64,000 nt of DNA, from contig CP093829.1 in assembly GCA_033063855.1 (NCBI GenBank), forward strand, positions 13,299,537 to 13,363,536. The letters are read 5' to 3'. The DNA comes from Smittia aterrima. Lineage: Eukaryota; Arthropoda; Insecta; Diptera; Chironomidae. The translations under genes were made by a program, and so were the position numbers. The notes beneath the pieces were generated by a model. It saw only the letters and a program-made list of their open reading frames with translations. It searched no databases and was not told the DNA's origin. Below are positions 60,801-64,000 of the stretch, piece after piece. Each line of letters begins with the position of its first letter. The stretch's first letter is position 1.

Positions 60801-63770
60801 AGTAGGAGGCTCTGTTGGTGGTTCAGTAGGAGGCTCTGTTGGTGGTTCTGTCGGAGGCTCAGTTGGTGGTTCTGTCGGAGGCTCTGTAGGTGGTTCAGTA
60901 GGAGGCTCAGTTGGTGGTTCAGTAGGAGGCTCTGTTGGTGGTTCTGTCGGAGGCTCAGTTGGTGGTTCCGTCGGAGGCTCTGTTGGTGGTTCTGTTGGAG
61001 GCTCAGTTGGTGGTTGTGTCGGAGGCTCTGTAGGTGGTTCTGTTGGAGGCTCAGTTGGTGGCTCTGTTGGTGCGGTTACAGGAGATTCAGTGGACCCTTA
61101 GTAATAATTAATATATATTTTAATAAAAACTGTTTCTTTGCTATTTATATTATATTTAAAATTCGCTCAGATTTTCCTATAATTCAATCGAATTCTTGGA
61201 AACTGTGAACTATTATTCTAATCATGAAAATACGAAAAAAAACGTAATAATAAATTTAGTGACTACAGAAAATTGAATTTAGTTTAAGCCTCTTACTAAG
61301 CTAAATGATTAAAGAAAGTAATGCCAATAATCTTAAGAAATATAAGAGTATTTTTAAAAAATAGTTGACCTGAACTTCAATTATATTTATTTTAATCAAT
61401 TATTATATTTGTTGATTTTTTTTTATTGTTTAAGTTTGTAATTGAATATCAATCTGTGAAAGGATAATCGTTAAAGAATGTCATGTATCCAATATTGTTA
61501 TTGGATATGTTTATTGTTGGAAATGAAATATAAAATTTTCATTTGTTTCTATTACAATACGAGGGTGACTAGAAAATTCCGCGTTTTTCGTATGTTAGCA
61601 ACTTATTGGAGGCTCGAGAGTATATTAATTCAATAGATTGACTCATTGGAAGACATCTGACGTTTGCAAATGGAACTTTAAACTTTTATATTACTCAGTG
61701 TGGATCGATTTGTAAAAGCCTGTAAAAAAGGCCTAAATAGCGGACATTAGTTCCTAAACTAATCAAAGCATAAATTTCACGAAGAGTTATTGTTACTTGG
61801 AGAGTTTTAAACTATCGTCAAAGGTCAGATCTTTTCAATAAAAAATGTTTACATGCTATATCTACGTCCTTTTTTTAAAAAATTATATCGAAACTTTTGT
61901 TGAACGATCTTGTGCCATATTCTGCGGAGTTCAATATTTCTGCTATGGAATTTTCATTAATTTCACTAGTTTAGTTTCATTTTACTATTAGATTTGTCGT
62001 TTTATGATGGCCCTGATATAACTCAAGCTTTTAAAAGAAACTTGAATACGATAAATTCTATAGTTTCTAAAACATCGGAGGTTTTACCTAACTCGGCCGT
62101 AATAGCTAGCCTTCGCTCCGTCGAGAACTTTTCATCATTTTCTAAAGAAAAGGCCAATTGATAATTAAAATCTTTAATTTTAAAACGAAGTTCAGACTTG
62201 AACTTTTCCAAAAAATTGAACTGGAATTTTAAATTGACTTTTTTAGAATTCCTACAGAAAACTTAAAATCGAAATCGATCCCTTTTTTAACAAAAGCGAG
62301 AAATCGCGGCAGCTGTTTCGGGAAGCGCACTATCTGATAAAAACCTTTATGCAATTTGCTACAAAGTAAAGTTTTCAATTAAAATGCAATTTAAGCTACT
62401 GGAATAATCTTAAATATTATATTTGACTTCACATTTTGTATAATTTTTTCGATTATATCTTCAGACATAGCCTCTTTGTACGACCTGGGATGTGGCGGAA
62501 TGTTTGGGCTCATATCGCCCTAATTAATTGCAATATAGAAAAAAAGATTTGTTTTTATTATTGGTAATGAGTTGTGAAGCATACAATTGAAGTCATATTT
62601 GCTTTTAGAATACGTATTAATTTTATCTTTAACATTATATTTCATTGTTCCCATTTTTTTATCCGCCATTTTCAAAAATTTTATATTTCGACTCACAAAA
62701 AAAATCATAAATCCGAAACCACTTGTTAGGTTTTGATGAAACTTTGAAATTAATCTTATAAAAAACTAAGCTCAAATATGATTTCTCACTTTATTAAAAT
62801 TCGCTTTCCTTATATGAAAACACGCGGAATTTTCTAGTCACCCTCGTATATCTAAACGAGACGCTCGATTAAAGGAGGATATGGTATTGACGATTTTTAT
62901 ATAAAAATAGTTTTCCCGTGCGGCCATGCCGCCTGTCGAAAAGAATCTCTTCGAGTTTTCCCAAAGTTTTCTCGAGTTTTACGGAAATTTCTCAAAACTT
63001 TCCCGAAGTTTTCCAAAAAAATTCCTTAGTTTTTCCGAAACTTTCCCGAGTCTCCCGAAGTTTCCCTGATTTTCCGAAGTTTTCCGAGTTTTCCTAAAGT
63101 AGTTCACGAAAAGTTCACGAACGATGCCGCCAGTTCATTTTTATGCCACCAGTTGCGCTTTAGTCGAGCGTAACGCCACAGACAGAGGGAAAGAATTTCG
63201 GATCAAGAAAAATCTTATTATTATTATTTATCTATATTTCCAAATTCCTTACTCATACACAATTTTATATGAGGAATCGTTGAACAAAAACAATCTCTTC
63301 GAGATCGATTTCAGTGAAGTGTCGCATCTATTAGTATTGTTTGATTTGGTCTCAAGGTTTTTTTTAAATATCTTACCTTCTGTGGGGTATGTTAATGGAG
63401 GGGCAGTAGGATATCTGTTTGTGGGAGGAGGTTTAGTTCGTTTTGTTTGTCTGTAAGTAAACCTCTTCTTTGTGGTTTTCTTCCCTCCGCCATATGGATA
63501 AAAACTATCTTCATAGTAATCTTCAGCTTCTTCAGTACATCTCAAACAAATTGCACTTCCATTACTATAAACACCGTCGCTGAAACACTTGAATCGGTTG
63601 GCGATTCCTCCAACACAAGCAATAAATAAGCCACAATTTTCCTCATCATCTTTTATTACTAAGGTATCTGGATCAGCATCATTGCAAATATCGTCCCTCC
63701 GGTACCCGTGGGAACGAGAAAGAACTTGATTAACTGCACATAACAACAAGAAAGCTATAAGAGCTTTCAT
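57807..63770 (-). CDS. Secreted chitin-binding giant (TEPP)n mucin-like protein with acidic Ser-rich tail
   Basis: Exons 63770-63377, 61096-58757, 58704-58660, 58576-58556 and 58492-57807 join in frame to 1161 aa. A signal peptide (MKALIAFLLLCAVNQVLS) is followed by one peritrophin-A-like chitin-binding domain (C-x16-C-x5-C-x9-C-x12-C-x2-C; the last loop is shorter than the usual 6-7). Then come an acidic Tyr patch, a Lys/Arg/Pro linker and about 190 Thr-Glu-Pro-Pro repeats filling a 2340-bp exon. Two tiny exons (15 and 7 codons) follow. The last 229 residues are rich in Ser-Glu/Asp clusters (SESSDSS, SEESESS) with three Cys, and end in a basic His/Lys/Arg tail. Thr in a Pro context suggests O-glycosylation; Ser-x-Glu suggests secretory-kinase phosphorylation. 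Likely a peritrophic-matrix, cuticle, silk or glue component; which one is not decided. All introns are phase 1. A close TATA box and a short leader suggest strong tissue-specific expression. Confidence 0.85.
58758..61072 (-). repeat. 12-bp coding minisatellite (about 193 units, 24-bp higher order)
   Basis: Units read GGTGGTTCTGTT or GGAGGCTCAGTT with changes only at every third base. The two forms mostly alternate, giving a 24-bp period, with occasional register slips where two GGAGGC units meet (near 59165 and 59690). On the minus strand every unit is Thr-Glu-Pro-Pro, apart from one Gln (near 61017). Confidence 0.95.
61560..62846. mobile_element. Mariner-like element without a recognisable transposase
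   Basis: The ends are inverted repeats: CGAGGGTGACTAGAAAATTC at both tips, about 34 bp in all with one indel and one mismatch. They are flanked by TA (61558-61559 and 62847-62848), the target duplication of Tc1/mariner elements. The length of 1287 bp is that of a full mariner, yet no frame inside reads as a transposase; the best is 62 codons (62023-62211, minus). It is therefore decayed or non-autonomous, with ends much better preserved than the interior. It sits inside intron 1 of the TEPP-repeat gene. Confidence 0.8.
62950..63105. repeat. Degenerate short tandem repeat (TTTTCCGAAG-type)
   Basis: About 13-15 imperfect copies of a 10-12-base unit close to CGAAGTTTTCC or CGAGTTTTCC lie in tandem within intron 1 of the TEPP-repeat gene. 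ATGCCGCC motifs flank both sides (62926 and 63123). Confidence 0.7.
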
Positions 63771-63842
63771 ATCTATTTCTTTTGAAGCTCACACTTCAAG
63801 CTAAAATTTATTATTAATGATGACTAAAGCTCATGTTATCGC

Positions 63843-63849
63843 TTTTATA
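63843..63849 (-). promoter_or_regulatory. TATA box of the TEPP-repeat gene
   Basis: TATAAAA on the minus strand, 73 bases before the start codon. The implied leader is only about 45 bases, typical of highly expressed secretory or structural genes in flies. Confidence 0.55.
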
Positions 63850-64000
63850 CCTTCTTTGAATTAAAAAATCATGACAAAGTCCTCGTTTTTGATAAACTTA
63901 TTTAACCCCTGCAGCAAACCGATGCCTGAATAATTCGTGATAATATTCACGATATTCTAGCTTATAATTACAAAATGGCATGCGATACAAACCTGATTGG

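Noticed and set aside
58678..61101. An 807-codon plus-strand frame of Ser-Val-Gly-Gly repeats, which looks like a glycine-rich silk or cuticle protein
   Set aside because: It begins in what is an intron on the other strand and has no signal peptide. It is the mirror of the minus-strand TEPP exon, which has matching splice sites, a signal peptide, a TATA box and a conserved domain. The wobble pattern also favours the minus strand.
1..64000. CRISPR arrays, rRNA or tRNA genes, bacterial-type operons
   Set aside because: None seen. The only spacer-like regularity is the coding minisatellite at 58.8-61.1 kb, which has no spacers. I did not find a convincing tRNA B box with a matching fold, though a covariance search would be the real test.

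Overview
The window is AT-rich nuclear DNA from an insect, most likely a fly. Genes have many small introns (about 55-110 bp) with GT..AG borders, broken by a few kilobase introns and two roughly 10-kb stretches without genes. Several products are clear orthologs of Drosophila genes (scabrous, vimar, Sec24AB, Gps2), but they are diverged enough to suggest a lower (nematoceran) dipteran. The family is not decided by anything I can see. All exon borders below were set by hand from splice signals and reading-frame continuity.

Layout. 0.8-4.5 kb (+): a two-pore-domain K+ channel whose first selectivity filter is finished by a 6-nt microexon. 4.7-14.5 kb: a gene-free stretch with E-boxes and a Su(H)-like site upstream of the next gene. 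14.6-28.6 kb (+): a scabrous-like secreted coiled-coil/fibrinogen protein in five exons with very long introns. 30.1-31.8 kb: a divergent pair, an unrecognised C2H2 protein (-) and Gps2 (+), with start codons 37 bp apart. 32.3-34.2 kb (-): vimar/RAP1GDS1. 35.1-39.0 kb (+): Sec24AB, head-to-head with vimar. 39.3-49.7 kb: a second gene-free stretch. 49.9-50.25 kb (+): a candidate tiny-ORF gene with a perfect Su(H)-type site, a TATA box and a K box in its trailer. 50.75-54.3 kb (-): an M14 N/E carboxypeptidase in ten coding exons. 57.8-63.8 kb (-): a secreted, chitin-binding, giant Thr-Glu-Pro-Pro repeat protein with an acidic serine-rich tail. Its first intron holds a mariner-like element with near-perfect inverted ends.

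The genes do not form one pathway. Two themes recur: Notch/proneural-type control (scabrous and its flank; the tiny-ORF gene) and secretion (Sec24AB, the carboxypeptidase, the repeat protein). The least expected items are the microexon in the K+ filter, the modular repeat protein with all-phase-1 exons, and the Notch-signature small-ORF unit. No CRISPR array, rRNA or convincing tRNA was seen.
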